DNA of 64,000 nt from DATKJS01 sp964551995 (GTDB lineage Bacteria; Acidobacteriota; Aminicenantia; Aminicenantales; Saccharicenantaceae): positions 1-64,000 of the forward strand of contig CAZKFD010000020.1 in the NCBI GenBank assembly GCA_964551995.1, written 5' to 3'. The position numbers and the translations under genes were made by a program. Numbering within the stretch: the first letter of the stretch is position 1; the number at the start of each line of letters is the position of its first letter. Positions 41,791 through 49,767 of the stretch are shown piece by piece. The notes beneath the pieces are model-generated. The model was not told the origin of the DNA and did not search any database. It saw only the letters and a program-made list of their open reading frames with translations.

Positions 41791-42690
41791 TCATTTCTCG
41801 GGAAATTTCACCGCGGCCACGAGTTTCCGGGCCCCGTCGGGTGAGGCCGCTTCGAAAACCACGGCCAGAAAGTTCCCGTGGAGCGCGGCCAGGACCCACT
41901 TCTTGTTCTCGGCCTGAGCCAGCCCTTCGGCACCGGCCTCGGGAAGGTAGCCCGCGAGAAAAGACTGCCGGGCCGCGGCCGCCTTTCCGGCGTCGGGGTA
42001 GCGGACGAGAAGCAGATCCTCGGCCTCACCGGCCTCCGCATCGTATTCGGCGAAAACGCAGTCGGTCGAGCGGTCAAGATGAAGGATGTTGTCGCCCGAG
42101 ACGAAAAAGCGGTTGTTCAGGTTGACGGCGCCGTGAAAATAGCTCGTCCGCGCCGGGCGCAGGGACGCCTCGGGCAGAAAGCCGACCATCTCCGGCTTCG
42201 CGCCGGCCGGCCCGAGGTGCTTCACGACTTCGCGGCCCAGGTCGAGGGCGGCCCGGCCGTCTGATTCGTCCCCCGAAGAAGACGTGACGGAGACGAAATA
42301 GCGGCCCTGCCAGAAGCGGAGCAACCCACCGCCGTACGTCGACTCCTGACCGACCCCCGCCGGCGGGTCCTCGCGGTCGCAGGACAGAGCGCCGAAGGCC
42401 TCTTCCGGCGAGCTCATGTCGAAGATGTCCAGGGTCAGCTCCCGGCCGCCAGGGCCGGCGTACTTCCGGGACCAGATCTGCCGGAGGTCGAAGGCTAGAT
42501 AGACCTCGGCGCCGCCGTCCATGTAGGAGTAGATCGTCTGGCGGTTGAAAGTCCGGTCCGGCCCGGACGCCGTCCAGTCTCCGATCGTCTTGGGAATCGT
42601 CTGTCCGAAATCCGTCACGGGTCCTCCCGGGGAAAAAATGAAGAGAGTCAGGCCCGCGGCAGCCAAAAGCCACACTTTCGCACGCAACAT
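41791..42690 (-). CDS. DUF6599-family exported protein
   Basis: 299 aa. Signal-peptide-like N-terminus (VWLLAAAGLTLFIFSPGG), then IYSYMDGGAEVYLAFDL, GRELTLDIFDMSSPEEAFG and a second half with SYFHGAVNLNNRFFVSGDN. These words are typical of the DUF6599 family, seen next to Tat DUF362 and ferredoxin genes in Acidobacteriota-type genomes (from memory). Located between the ferredoxin (47 bp upstream) and DUF362 (7 bp downstream) genes. Confidence 0.78.
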   Translation of the reverse strand: MLRAKVWLLAAAGLTLFIFSPGGPVTDFGQTIPKTIGDWTASGPDRTFNRQTIYSYMDGGAEVYLAFDLRQIWSRKYAGPGGRELTLDIFDMSSPEEAFGALSCDREDPPAGVGQESTYGGGLLRFWQGRYFVSVTSSSGDESDGRAALDLGREVVKHLGPAGAKPEMVGFLPEASLRPARTSYFHGAVNLNNRFFVSGDNILHLDRSTDCVFAEYDAEAGEAEDLLLVRYPDAGKAAAARQSFLAGYLPEAGAEGLAQAENKKWVLAALHGNFLAVVFEAASPDGARKLVAAVKFPEK

Positions 42691-42737
42691 CGGGCGCTCC
42701 TCCGGATACCCGAGTCTAAACGAATCTCAGGCTTTTT

Positions 42738-43661
42738 TCAAACGTCCGCCGCGGGAGACTCCGCCGCTCGGCCGGGCCGGGCCGAAGCAGAAGTCTCGCG
42801 CTTGGACAAGAACGCATAGCTGATCGCCCCGAACCTGCAGGAATCGAGGCACTTCAGGCAACGAACGCAATCGGGGCTGTTGGCGGATTCGTAAATCCTG
42901 ATCTCCACGGGACAGTCCCGGTAGCACGCATCGCAGAGAGTGCATTTTTCGTCGTCGACGGCCATCCTAAAAAGGCTGCCTTTATTGAACAGCCCGAGGA
43001 TGGCCCCCAGGGGGCAGACGGCCCGGCAGAACGGCCGGGCACTGACGATCATCCAGCCGAGGAAGAGGACGAGCAGGGCGACCTTCCAGTAATACATGAA
43101 CCCGACGAGCGGCCGCAGGCCCGCGTTGAGGGCGATGAGGGGGATCCCCGCCTCCAGCGTCCCGGCGGGGCATATCCATTTACAGAACCAGGTCTGGCCG
43201 TAGCCGAACTGGTCCACGACGATCAGCGGCAGCGCCACGACGAAGACGGCCAGGAACAGATAGCGGAAGGCCGAAAAGTACCGGGGCAGTCTGATCTTGG
43301 GGGTCGGGATCTTGTGGAGAAGCTCCTGAAGGAGCCCGAACGGGCAGAGCCAGCCGCAGGGCATACGGCCGACGACGCTCGCCGCGGCCCCAAGGAGCCC
43401 GACGACATAGAGCCCGAATTTCTTCTCGGCCACCGAGAGGTTGAACCGCAGGCCGCCGAAGAAGGTCTGCATCGCGCCGATAGGACAGGCGCCCAGCGCC
43501 GAGGGGCAGGAATAGCAGTTGAGCACGGGGACGCAGACGCCCTTGATATTCCCCTGGTAGATCTTCCCCGTCAGCCAGTTCGGCAGCCAAGCGTTGACGG
43601 CCAGGGCGCTCAGGGCCTGGTACCAGACCCTTCGGCGCCTCGGTGTGTTCAGGACCTCCAT
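42738..43661 (-). CDS. polyferredoxin-like membrane protein (NapH/4Fe-4S binding)
   Basis: 307 aa with four to five membrane helices. Cys motifs occur in order: CVPVLNCYSCPSALGACP, CGWLCPFG, CKWICPAG, CRAVCPLG (NapH-type CxxxCP pairs), then two classical 4Fe-4S sites at the C-terminus, CTLCDACYRDCP and CVRCLKCLDSC. Acts as a membrane electron conduit. Placed 11 bp after the 44-residue CXXC peptide gene, suggesting electron delivery to or from the redoxin and DUF362 partner. Confidence 0.9.
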   Translation of the reverse strand: MEVLNTPRRRRVWYQALSALAVNAWLPNWLTGKIYQGNIKGVCVPVLNCYSCPSALGACPIGAMQTFFGGLRFNLSVAEKKFGLYVVGLLGAAASVVGRMPCGWLCPFGLLQELLHKIPTPKIRLPRYFSAFRYLFLAVFVVALPLIVVDQFGYGQTWFCKWICPAGTLEAGIPLIALNAGLRPLVGFMYYWKVALLVLFLGWMIVSARPFCRAVCPLGAILGLFNKGSLFRMAVDDEKCTLCDACYRDCPVEIRIYESANSPDCVRCLKCLDSCRFGAISYAFLSKRETSASARPGRAAESPAADV

Positions 43662-43672
43662 CGCTCCGCGCC

Positions 43673-43807
43673 TCAGCCGATGCCGATGCAGTCGAGGCAG
43701 ACCGTTACGGCCTTCTCGAGGACCGTCCGGTATTCGCCGAGCAGAAGCCCGACGGTCATCAGGCCGAGGAAAACCGTCAGCAGAATCCAGGGCAGTTTCC
43801 TTTTCAT
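43673..43807 (-). CDS. CD1871A-type CXXC membrane peptide, 44 aa
   Basis: A very short gene: one N-terminal membrane helix (LPWILLTVFLGLMTVGLLLG), then EYRTVLEKAVTVCLDCIGIG. The VLxKAxxxCLxCIGIG ending is the hallmark of the small CD1871A-type CXXC family, usually found beside a TlpA-like redoxin and a 4Fe-4S membrane protein, as here. Its ATG overlaps the stop of the redoxin gene (ATGA), so translation is coupled. The two Cys may cycle electrons between the ferredoxin and redoxin. Confidence 0.82.
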   Translation of the reverse strand: MKRKLPWILLTVFLGLMTVGLLLGEYRTVLEKAVTVCLDCIGIG

Positions 43808-44433
43808 GTCTCGTCTCCGGACAGGGCCTTCTTCACCGCCGCCTTGAGCTCGTCGATGTGCTCCTTTTTGAAGCCCTGGTGAACATGGACGATCGTGCCC
43901 CGAGCATCAATCAGGTAGACGACCGGGATGACCTGGGCGTCGTAGGCCTTTTTCATCTCGCCAGCGCTGCGGATGATCCCGTCGGAGGCTGGGCCGGACG
44001 TCGCGTCCGCGAGCATCGGGTAGGTGATCTTGAGCTTCTCATAAAAAGGCCGGACGACCTTGGAGCCCTGCTCGTCGAGGTCGATGCCCAGCAGGATGAG
44101 GCCGCCGCTCTCGGCGCCGGCCGCCGGCTTGTTCGCCTCGTAGATCTGCTGCATGTAAGGCATGGCCGCACGGCAGGGGACGCACCAGGTCGCCCAGAAA
44201 TCGATCAGGACCGCGCCCGGATGGGTTTCCCGGACGCGCCTTTCGCCGCTGACGTTCTCGGCGATCATGAGCGTCAACCGGCCGTCCTCCATCGTGACGG
44301 TATATTCTTTGCCGTCGATATTCTTCAGGGAAAACGGGTGGAACTTCTCGCCCGGCTTCAGGAGGGCCGGGGCGGCGGATGCCGCAGCCAGCATGATCAG
44401 GGCGGCGACCAGGGTCTTTAAGCCGGATCTCAT
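43804..44433 (-). CDS. exported TlpA-like thiol-disulfide oxidoreductase
   Basis: 209 aa with a signal peptide (LVAALIMLAAASAAPALL). The redox site is FWATWCVPCRAAMPYM and the cis-Pro loop IPVVYLIDARG. Periplasmic thioredoxin-fold reductant or peroxiredoxin-type protein. AGGAG lies 5-6 bp before the ATG. First gene of the minus-strand operon running to 39009. Confidence 0.92.
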   Translation of the reverse strand: MRSGLKTLVAALIMLAAASAAPALLKPGEKFHPFSLKNIDGKEYTVTMEDGRLTLMIAENVSGERRVRETHPGAVLIDFWATWCVPCRAAMPYMQQIYEANKPAAGAESGGLILLGIDLDEQGSKVVRPFYEKLKITYPMLADATSGPASDGIIRSAGEMKKAYDAQVIPVVYLIDARGTIVHVHQGFKKEHIDELKAAVKKALSGDET

Positions 44434-44466
44434 CGGCGCTCCTCTGTTCGGAAGATAGAGTCCTAT

Positions 44467-44495
44467 AGTCTAATCCGGCTACGGCCGTTTTTCAA
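44467..44495 (-). promoter_or_regulatory. promoter of the redoxin-ferredoxin-DUF362 operon
   Basis: Minus-strand TTGAAA (44495-44490), 17 bp, TAGACT (44472-44467), about 33 bp before the ATG at 44433. Confidence 0.45.
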
Positions 44496-44554
44496 TAGAC
44501 GGCGTCCCCGTCTCCCGGCCTCAAGCCCCGGTCCGCGATCTTAAAAGGCCGGAC

Positions 44555-44706
44555 CTATCTCCTCTTTCTGTCGAAGGCCCTCCATGCCTCTGCTTGATCC
44601 TCTGGGCCGAGACCTTGGCTTCCTTGGCTGCGGGTTCGATGGACCTCCTGAGCTTCTGCTCGTTGAAGGCCTGACGGCTCGCGTCCCTCTTGATGACTTC
44701 AATCAT
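44555..44706 (-). pseudogene. ATP-cone domain protein with internal deletion
   Basis: From the ATG at 44706 (GAGAGG upstream) the frame reads MIEVIKRDASRQAFNEQKL then RRSIEPAAKEAKVSAQRI, the first half of an ATP-cone domain. The other half is missing: about ten bases later a different frame reads AEAWRAFDRKRR and stops, which is the usual C-terminal tail of small ATP-cone proteins. So roughly 40 codons have been deleted with a frameshift. The intact frame continues to 44521 but only with non-family residues. The remaining stretch to 45036 shows nothing else but the next promoter. Confidence 0.65.
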
Positions 44707-44953
44707 TACCTCTCTCCCCTCCTCGAGGAATTGCCGAACTTGCGTTCCGGCGCCCCGCATTTCGGTTGAACAAAGACCGGGACTCTGAAGCATTAATCAA
44801 GAAATTTGCCAACATTGGAAAGGCGATCATGCCGCGGCCGGCCTGGAGGTCGAGGCGGAGGCGCGCGGCGGCTTCCGTCTCGAAAAATGGAATGAAACGC
44901 CAAAAAGCAGGACGGCTGGCGACGTCGTCGCCGGCCTAAACCCCGGCGGGCGG

Positions 44954-44982
44954 TTGACAGCCCCGCGGGCCTCTCATAAAAT
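44954..44982 (+). promoter_or_regulatory. sigma70-type promoter of the FGGY kinase gene
   Basis: Consensus TTGACA (44954-44959), 17 bp, TAAAAT (44977-44982), about 50 nt before the ATG at 45037. Confidence 0.65.
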
Positions 44983-45036
44983 GAACGCCAAACGCGGGAA
45001 GAACGGGAGGCCGTGGCGGTTCCCGCGGCGAGGTGA

Positions 45037-46557
45037 ATGATGTATGCCGTCGGCATCGATTCCGGAACGCAGGGCACCAAGGCCCTCGTGGTGGATTTTG
45101 AGAGCGGGTGCGTCCTCGGCCGGGGCTATGCCCCGCACACCATGGTCCCCGGACTTCCGCCGGGCGCAAGCGAGCAGGAGCCGCGGACCTGGGTCGAAGC
45201 CACGGAGATCGCGCTGGGAACGGCCCTCGAGAAATCTGCGGTGGACCGGAAGAAGATCGTGTCGCTCGGCGTATCGGGCCAACAGCACGGCTTCGTCCCG
45301 CTCGATGCGAGGAGACGCCCTCTCCGGCCGGCCAAGCTCTGGAACGACACCTCGACGTTCCGGGAGACCGAGGCTCTCGTCGCCCGCCTCGGGGGCCGGA
45401 AGACGTTCATCCGCAAGCTCGGCCTAAGCCTGGCCGTCGGCTTCACGGCCTCGAAGGTCCTCTGGCTCAAAGACCATGAGCCGGAGAATTTCAGAAGACT
45501 GGCGACCGTCCTCCTCCCCCATAACTACCTGAACCTCCACCTGACGGGCCTGGCCCACATGGAATTCGGCGACGCCTCGGGGACGGGGCTCATGGACATC
45601 CGGCGGCTCAGGTGGAGCGAGGAGGCGGCCGGCGCCGTCGACCCCTCGCTGATCGGAAAGCTCCCGGCCTTGAGCCATCCCCGCGAGCCGGTCGGTTTCA
45701 TACGGAAAGCCATCGCGTCGAGGTTCGGCCTGGGGCGCGTCCTCGTCTCGGCCGGGGGCGGCGACAACATGATGGGCGCGATCGGTACGGGCAACGTGGT
45801 CCCCGGAGTCTCGACGGCCAGCCTCGGTACGTCCGGGACGATCTATTCCTATTCGGAGCGCGCCTTCGTCGACCCCGAGGGCGAGATCGCCGCGTTCTGC
45901 GACAGCACGGGCGGCTGGCTGCCTCTTCTCTGCACGATGAACGTCACCAACACGACGGAGATCGTCAAATCGCTGTTCAGGCTGACCAACGCCGGCCTCG
46001 AGGCGCTGGCCGGGAAGGCCGCTCCGGGGTCAGGCGGCCTAGTCTTTCTCCCCTTCGTGGACGGCGAACGGGTCCCAGTCCTCCCCTTTTCAAGCGCGGT
46101 GTTCTTCGGGCTCGACCGGAAAACGTTCGACGCCGCCCATCTGGCGCGGGCCGTCATGGAAGGGACGATCCTCGACCTCGGCTACGGATTCGCCCGCATG
46201 CGGGCGCTCGGACTCCGGCCGGCCGAGATCCGAGCGACGGGCGGGGGGGCCAGGAGCCGCCTCTGGCTCCAGATCGCGGCCGACATCCTGGGGACGCCGG
46301 TCGTGACCCTGAGGGAACAGGAGGCGGCCGCCTACGGCGGGGCCCTTCAGTCCATCTGGTGCTATTTCCTCGAGAAGGGAGAGCGGGTCCGCATCGGGGA
46401 GCTCACGGACAGGTTCGTGGCCCTGGACCGCCTCGCCGCGAGGCCCGACCCGAAAAACGCGCCGGTCTACGAGGCCCTGCAGGAAAGATTCAATTCCCTC
46501 TGGAGGACGCTCGTCCCGGAATTCCGGGCGCGCCGGAAGGAGTCCGGGCGCTTCTGA
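45037..46557 (+). CDS. xylB: FGGY-family carbohydrate kinase, xylulokinase-like
   Basis: 506 aa, full length for the family. N-terminal AVGIDSGTQGTKALVVD is the phosphate-1 motif; SLGVSGQQHGFVPLD holds the substrate-binding Gln-Gln-His typical of xylulokinases; ASLGTSGTIYSY and IRATGGGARSRLWLQIAADI are the later ATP motifs. Phosphorylates a ketopentose, most likely D-xylulose to xylulose 5-phosphate, in the cytoplasm. GAGGTGA lies just before the ATG (a second ATG follows directly). No xylose isomerase gene is adjacent, so specificity is provisional. Convergent with the GS gene, 10 bp apart. Confidence 0.88.
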   Translation: MMYAVGIDSGTQGTKALVVDFESGCVLGRGYAPHTMVPGLPPGASEQEPRTWVEATEIALGTALEKSAVDRKKIVSLGVSGQQHGFVPLDARRRPLRPAKLWNDTSTFRETEALVARLGGRKTFIRKLGLSLAVGFTASKVLWLKDHEPENFRRLATVLLPHNYLNLHLTGLAHMEFGDASGTGLMDIRRLRWSEEAAGAVDPSLIGKLPALSHPREPVGFIRKAIASRFGLGRVLVSAGGGDNMMGAIGTGNVVPGVSTASLGTSGTIYSYSERAFVDPEGEIAAFCDSTGGWLPLLCTMNVTNTTEIVKSLFRLTNAGLEALAGKAAPGSGGLVFLPFVDGERVPVLPFSSAVFFGLDRKTFDAAHLARAVMEGTILDLGYGFARMRALGLRPAEIRATGGGARSRLWLQIAADILGTPVVTLREQEAAAYGGALQSIWCYFLEKGERVRIGELTDRFVALDRLAARPDPKNAPVYEALQERFNSLWRTLVPEFRARRKESGRF

Positions 46558-46567
46558 CCTTCCCGGC

Positions 46568-48139
46568 TCAGTGCTTGTGAAGGTCCTTGTGCATGATCTT
46601 GCGGATCTCGTGGAGCCGATCGTGCGCCGGAAGCCCGGCCAGCTGCTTGTTCATGAACTCGTCGTTTTCGGCTTCGAGCATGCGGGCAACGTAGTCAATG
46701 ACCGGCGGCGGGAAAGCCCCGTCCCGCTCATAGAGCTCCCGCTTCTGGAGGAGGAGCCGGCTCGATTCGACGCAGCTCGCCGGCAGGGCGGGAAGCTTTT
46801 TGAGGAGCTCCTTGTCCGAGAAGACATTCCCCTTGACGTACAGCCGCTCGGCCAGTTCGAGGGGGCCATAGTCCTTGAAGAGGGAAAGGTCGCCCCGGAA
46901 GGCCCAGTTGGTGGCCACCACGATCCCGGCCAGGGCGAGGTGAACTAGGGCGCTGCCGTCCGGGCTCCGGAACTCCACGGTTTGACGTCCGCCGCTCACG
47001 TCCCGGCACTCCCCGGCCTCCCGGGGATTGGCTTTCTTCGTCAGGTTGGCCACGTTCGCCCATCCCAAGGGGACCCGGATGAGGGCGCTGCGGTTGAGGT
47101 CGCTCCAGCAGACCCGCGTCGGCGCCTCGTGGTTCGGGACCAGGCGGAGATAGGCGGATGACACCGTGTTCCCGAAGGCCGTCAGGGTATCCGCGTACTC
47201 GCACAACCCGCCGATGAGCTTGCGCGCCGCCTCGGACAGCCGGCCGTCGGGGGCACTCATGATGTTTTTTCCGTTTTTGACGAGCTCGAGATGGAAATGG
47301 AGGCCGTTGCCGGCGACGCCCTCCTCGATCTTCGGCGTGAAGGTCGCGATCGCGCCGTGCCGGAAGGCTGTGTTCCGTATGATCCACCGCCCGACGACGA
47401 GGGCGTCGGCCATTTCCTCGATCGGCCGCGGCAGGTATTCGATCTCCATCTGCTCGGCGCGACGCCCTTGGATCTCTTCGACGTCGCTCCATACCCGCTC
47501 GACGGACCCCACCTCGCTGTGCGCGTATTTGACGGCCCCGGTGACCTGGGTGATGTGGCGGACCATTTCGTTGACGATCGCGCCGCCCTTGATGAAGGGC
47601 GGGGCGGCGTGGTAATTGCCCGGCGGCTGAGCCGGATACGCCCTGTCCCCCGGCTGGGTCAGAAGGAAGAACTCGAGCTCTCCCAGGGCGTGGAGCTCGA
47701 GACCCGTCCCCGACCGGAACAGCCCGGTGGCCCGGGCCAGGATGTTGTCCAGCGTGAAGGGGGCCGGCGTGCCGTCCTTCGTGAAATAGCGGCAGACGAG
47801 GCCGAGGCTGCCCGCGTCGAACGGGTCGAGGAAGGCCGTGCGGAACTGGGGAACGATGTAGAGATCGGAGAGAGACAGGTCGACGAGGCCCTTGAAGAGC
47901 GACGACCCGTCCACTCGTTCCCCTTCGGCCAGGACGGCCTCGATCTGTCCGCGGGAGCCGGCCGGGATCTCGAGCCGTTTCATCTTTCCGTCCAGGGCGG
48001 TGTAATGGAAGGTGACGCGTTCGATCACCCGCTTCTCAATGATTTTCAGCATATCGGCCCGGACGAAATCCCTGGCGGGCTTGTCGAGGATCACCGACAG
48101 GGGGTTGGCCAGGGCATAGGGCAGTGTCTGATCCGGCAT
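46568..48139 (-). CDS. glutamine synthetase-family protein
   Basis: 523 aa, somewhat longer than classical GS I. Catalytic landmarks are present in altered form: GERVDGSSLFKGL, LGELEFFLL, GVAGNGLHFHLEL (for G-S-G-M-H-x-H), NRSALIRVPLG and VEFRSPDGSALVHLALAG. The adenylylation loop (NLYDLPPEE) is absent. It therefore ligates ammonia or an amine to a gamma-carboxylate, but could be a true GS or a relative acting on amines. No adenylyltransferase or PII gene is near. Cytoplasmic. Confidence 0.88.
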   Translation of the reverse strand: MPDQTLPYALANPLSVILDKPARDFVRADMLKIIEKRVIERVTFHYTALDGKMKRLEIPAGSRGQIEAVLAEGERVDGSSLFKGLVDLSLSDLYIVPQFRTAFLDPFDAGSLGLVCRYFTKDGTPAPFTLDNILARATGLFRSGTGLELHALGELEFFLLTQPGDRAYPAQPPGNYHAAPPFIKGGAIVNEMVRHITQVTGAVKYAHSEVGSVERVWSDVEEIQGRRAEQMEIEYLPRPIEEMADALVVGRWIIRNTAFRHGAIATFTPKIEEGVAGNGLHFHLELVKNGKNIMSAPDGRLSEAARKLIGGLCEYADTLTAFGNTVSSAYLRLVPNHEAPTRVCWSDLNRSALIRVPLGWANVANLTKKANPREAGECRDVSGGRQTVEFRSPDGSALVHLALAGIVVATNWAFRGDLSLFKDYGPLELAERLYVKGNVFSDKELLKKLPALPASCVESSRLLLQKRELYERDGAFPPPVIDYVARMLEAENDEFMNKQLAGLPAHDRLHEIRKIMHKDLHKH

Positions 48140-48175
48140 GGTATATCGCTCCTCGCTCGAGATCGAAAGACACTC

Positions 48176-48204
48176 ATTCTAAAGGAAAAGGCCGGCCGGG
48201 TCAA
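48176..48204 (-). promoter_or_regulatory. sigma70-type promoter of the GS-family gene
   Basis: Minus-strand TTGACC (48204-48199), 17 bp, TAGAAT (48181-48176), about 37 bp before the ATG at 48139. Confidence 0.55.
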
Positions 48205-48246
48205 ACGCGCCGGGTGGCTTCCCCGCCGGGCAGTCTCCCCCCGCGT

Positions 48247-49602
48247 TCAATAGAGAAGATACGGCTTGCGGAGCTCGGCGAAGGCCGCCAATCCGGGCCT
48301 CAAGCCTTCGATGATCGTCCGGACCGCCGTCCCCGCTTCCAGGGCTTCCCGGATCCGCGGCGTCCCCATGGCCTTGTCGAAATAGTCCCGGTGGAACTCG
48401 AACCGGCCGGGGTCCATGTCGCGGACCGTCTTGATAATATCGAGGGCGGTCTCGAACGACCGGTAGAGCGAACGATCGGTCACGTGGAGCTGGCAGCCCC
48501 CGCAGAGCCGGCCCTCGAACTTGGAAAACGTCGGCGTGAACCAGGCCTCCCGGAAGATAACCCCCGGGAGCCCGAGGGCATTGAGCCGGGCCGCCAGCTC
48601 GTGACCATCGATCCAGGGCGCGCCGAAGGTCTCGAATGGCCTCGTCGTTCCCCGTCCCTCTGAGATGTTCGTCCCCTCGAGCGAGACCTGGCCCGGGTAA
48701 ACAGTGGCCGTATCGAGCGTCGGCATATTGGGGGACGGCATGATCCAGGGGAGGCCGGTCTGGTCGAACCACATGGTCCTCGTCCAGCCCTCCATCGGGA
48801 TGACGGTCAATTTCGCCTTTCGGGGAAGGAAGCGGTCGTTGAAAAGCCGCGCCAGCTCACCCAGGGTCAGGCCGTGACGCTCGGGGATCGGATAGAGGCC
48901 GAGGAATGAGCTCCAGGCCGGATACTCGAGGATGGGACCTTCCATATCCACTCCGTCGAGCGGGTTGGGACGGTCGAGGACGACGAACTCGGTCCCGTTC
49001 TCGGCGCAGGCCTGCATGACGTAGGCCATCGTCGCGATGTACGTATAGACCCGGGTCCCGACGTCCTGGAGATCACAGACGAAGACGTCGATGTCCCCGA
49101 CCATGGCGCCTTCGGGCTTCTTGCCCGCAGACCGGGTGTCGTAGGACCGCATGTATTCATCGATGTGCCTGAGCATCCCGGGCTCGGGCTTCATGGATTG
49201 GCCGTAGAGGCTGAAAACCGGCAAATGGGACTTCCGGTCGTAATAAAAGGGCACGTATTCTCCGGCCTGAGCGTCGCCGCGGACGCCGTGCTCGGGCCCG
49301 TAGAGGGCGACGAGCTTGATCTCCGGCCGCTCGAGGAACAAGTCGATCGTGCTCCGGAGATGGCTGTCCGTCCCCGTCGGATTGGTGAGGAGGCCGACCT
49401 TCTTCCCTCTGACGAGATCGAGGTGCTTGTCGAGAAAGACCTCGACCCCGAGCCTCACTCGGAGGGGCCCGGCCGCCGCTCCCGTCCCCGTCCGGGACGA
49501 GCAGGCCGAGGAAGAGAAGGAAAGGGCCGCGGCGACCAGCAGAATGGCCTTCAGAGATTTCGGAGAGATGCCCGGGAGCCCGGGTCGGAGTCGCTGATGC
49601 AT
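48247..49602 (-). CDS. namZ: DUF1343 lipoprotein, NamZ-like exo-beta-N-acetylmuramidase
   Basis: 451 aa. The N-terminus ends in a lipobox-like SSAC at about residue 34. The body is typical of DUF1343: KKVGLLTNPTGTD, LYGPEHGVRGDAQAGE, FVCDLQDVGTRVYTYI, VVLDRPNPLDG, WIMPSPNMPTLDTA and EGTNISEGRGTTRPFE. Family members remove terminal MurNAc from peptidoglycan fragments. The upstream signal and lipobox put it in the periplasm, where it could recycle or scavenge muropeptides with the amidase at 31146. Confidence 0.9.
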   Translation of the reverse strand: MHQRLRPGLPGISPKSLKAILLVAAALSFSSSACSSRTGTGAAAGPLRVRLGVEVFLDKHLDLVRGKKVGLLTNPTGTDSHLRSTIDLFLERPEIKLVALYGPEHGVRGDAQAGEYVPFYYDRKSHLPVFSLYGQSMKPEPGMLRHIDEYMRSYDTRSAGKKPEGAMVGDIDVFVCDLQDVGTRVYTYIATMAYVMQACAENGTEFVVLDRPNPLDGVDMEGPILEYPAWSSFLGLYPIPERHGLTLGELARLFNDRFLPRKAKLTVIPMEGWTRTMWFDQTGLPWIMPSPNMPTLDTATVYPGQVSLEGTNISEGRGTTRPFETFGAPWIDGHELAARLNALGLPGVIFREAWFTPTFSKFEGRLCGGCQLHVTDRSLYRSFETALDIIKTVRDMDPGRFEFHRDYFDKAMGTPRIREALEAGTAVRTIIEGLRPGLAAFAELRKPYLLY

Positions 49603-49639
49603 GGCAGGCCGTCCTCGCCGGCGATTTCCGCCTCCGATA

Positions 49640-49669
49640 AGAATATCAGCACCCTCCCCGAGGAGTCAA
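49640..49669 (-). promoter_or_regulatory. sigma70-type promoter of the namZ-like gene
   Basis: Minus-strand TTGACT (49669-49664), 18 bp, TATTCT (49645-49640), about 38 bp before the ATG at 49602. Confidence 0.5.
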
Positions 49670-49692
49670 ATGCCTGCGAGCCCCCGCTCGGG

Positions 49693-49721
49693 TTGATTCC
49701 GGGCCCGAAATCGTTTATAAA
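49693..49721 (+). promoter_or_regulatory. sigma70-type promoter of the phosphatase-kinase-like gene
   Basis: TTGATT (49693-49698), 17 bp, TATAAA (49716-49721). It lies inside the longest open frame, supporting the start at 49768 rather than any farther upstream. Confidence 0.55.
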
Positions 49722-49767
49722 CTGGGAGGGGTTCTCAGGGCCCCATGAGGGAATGGGCATAGGGGCG

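Noticed and set aside
44794..45036. possible gene in the gap before the FGGY kinase
   Set aside because: Frames are short, composition is shadow-like, and the region ends in the kinase promoter.
49165..49767. N-terminal extension of the phosphatase-kinase-like protein
   Set aside because: This part runs antisense to the namZ-like gene, lacks a ribosome site, and both a promoter (49693-49721) and a signal peptide follow it.
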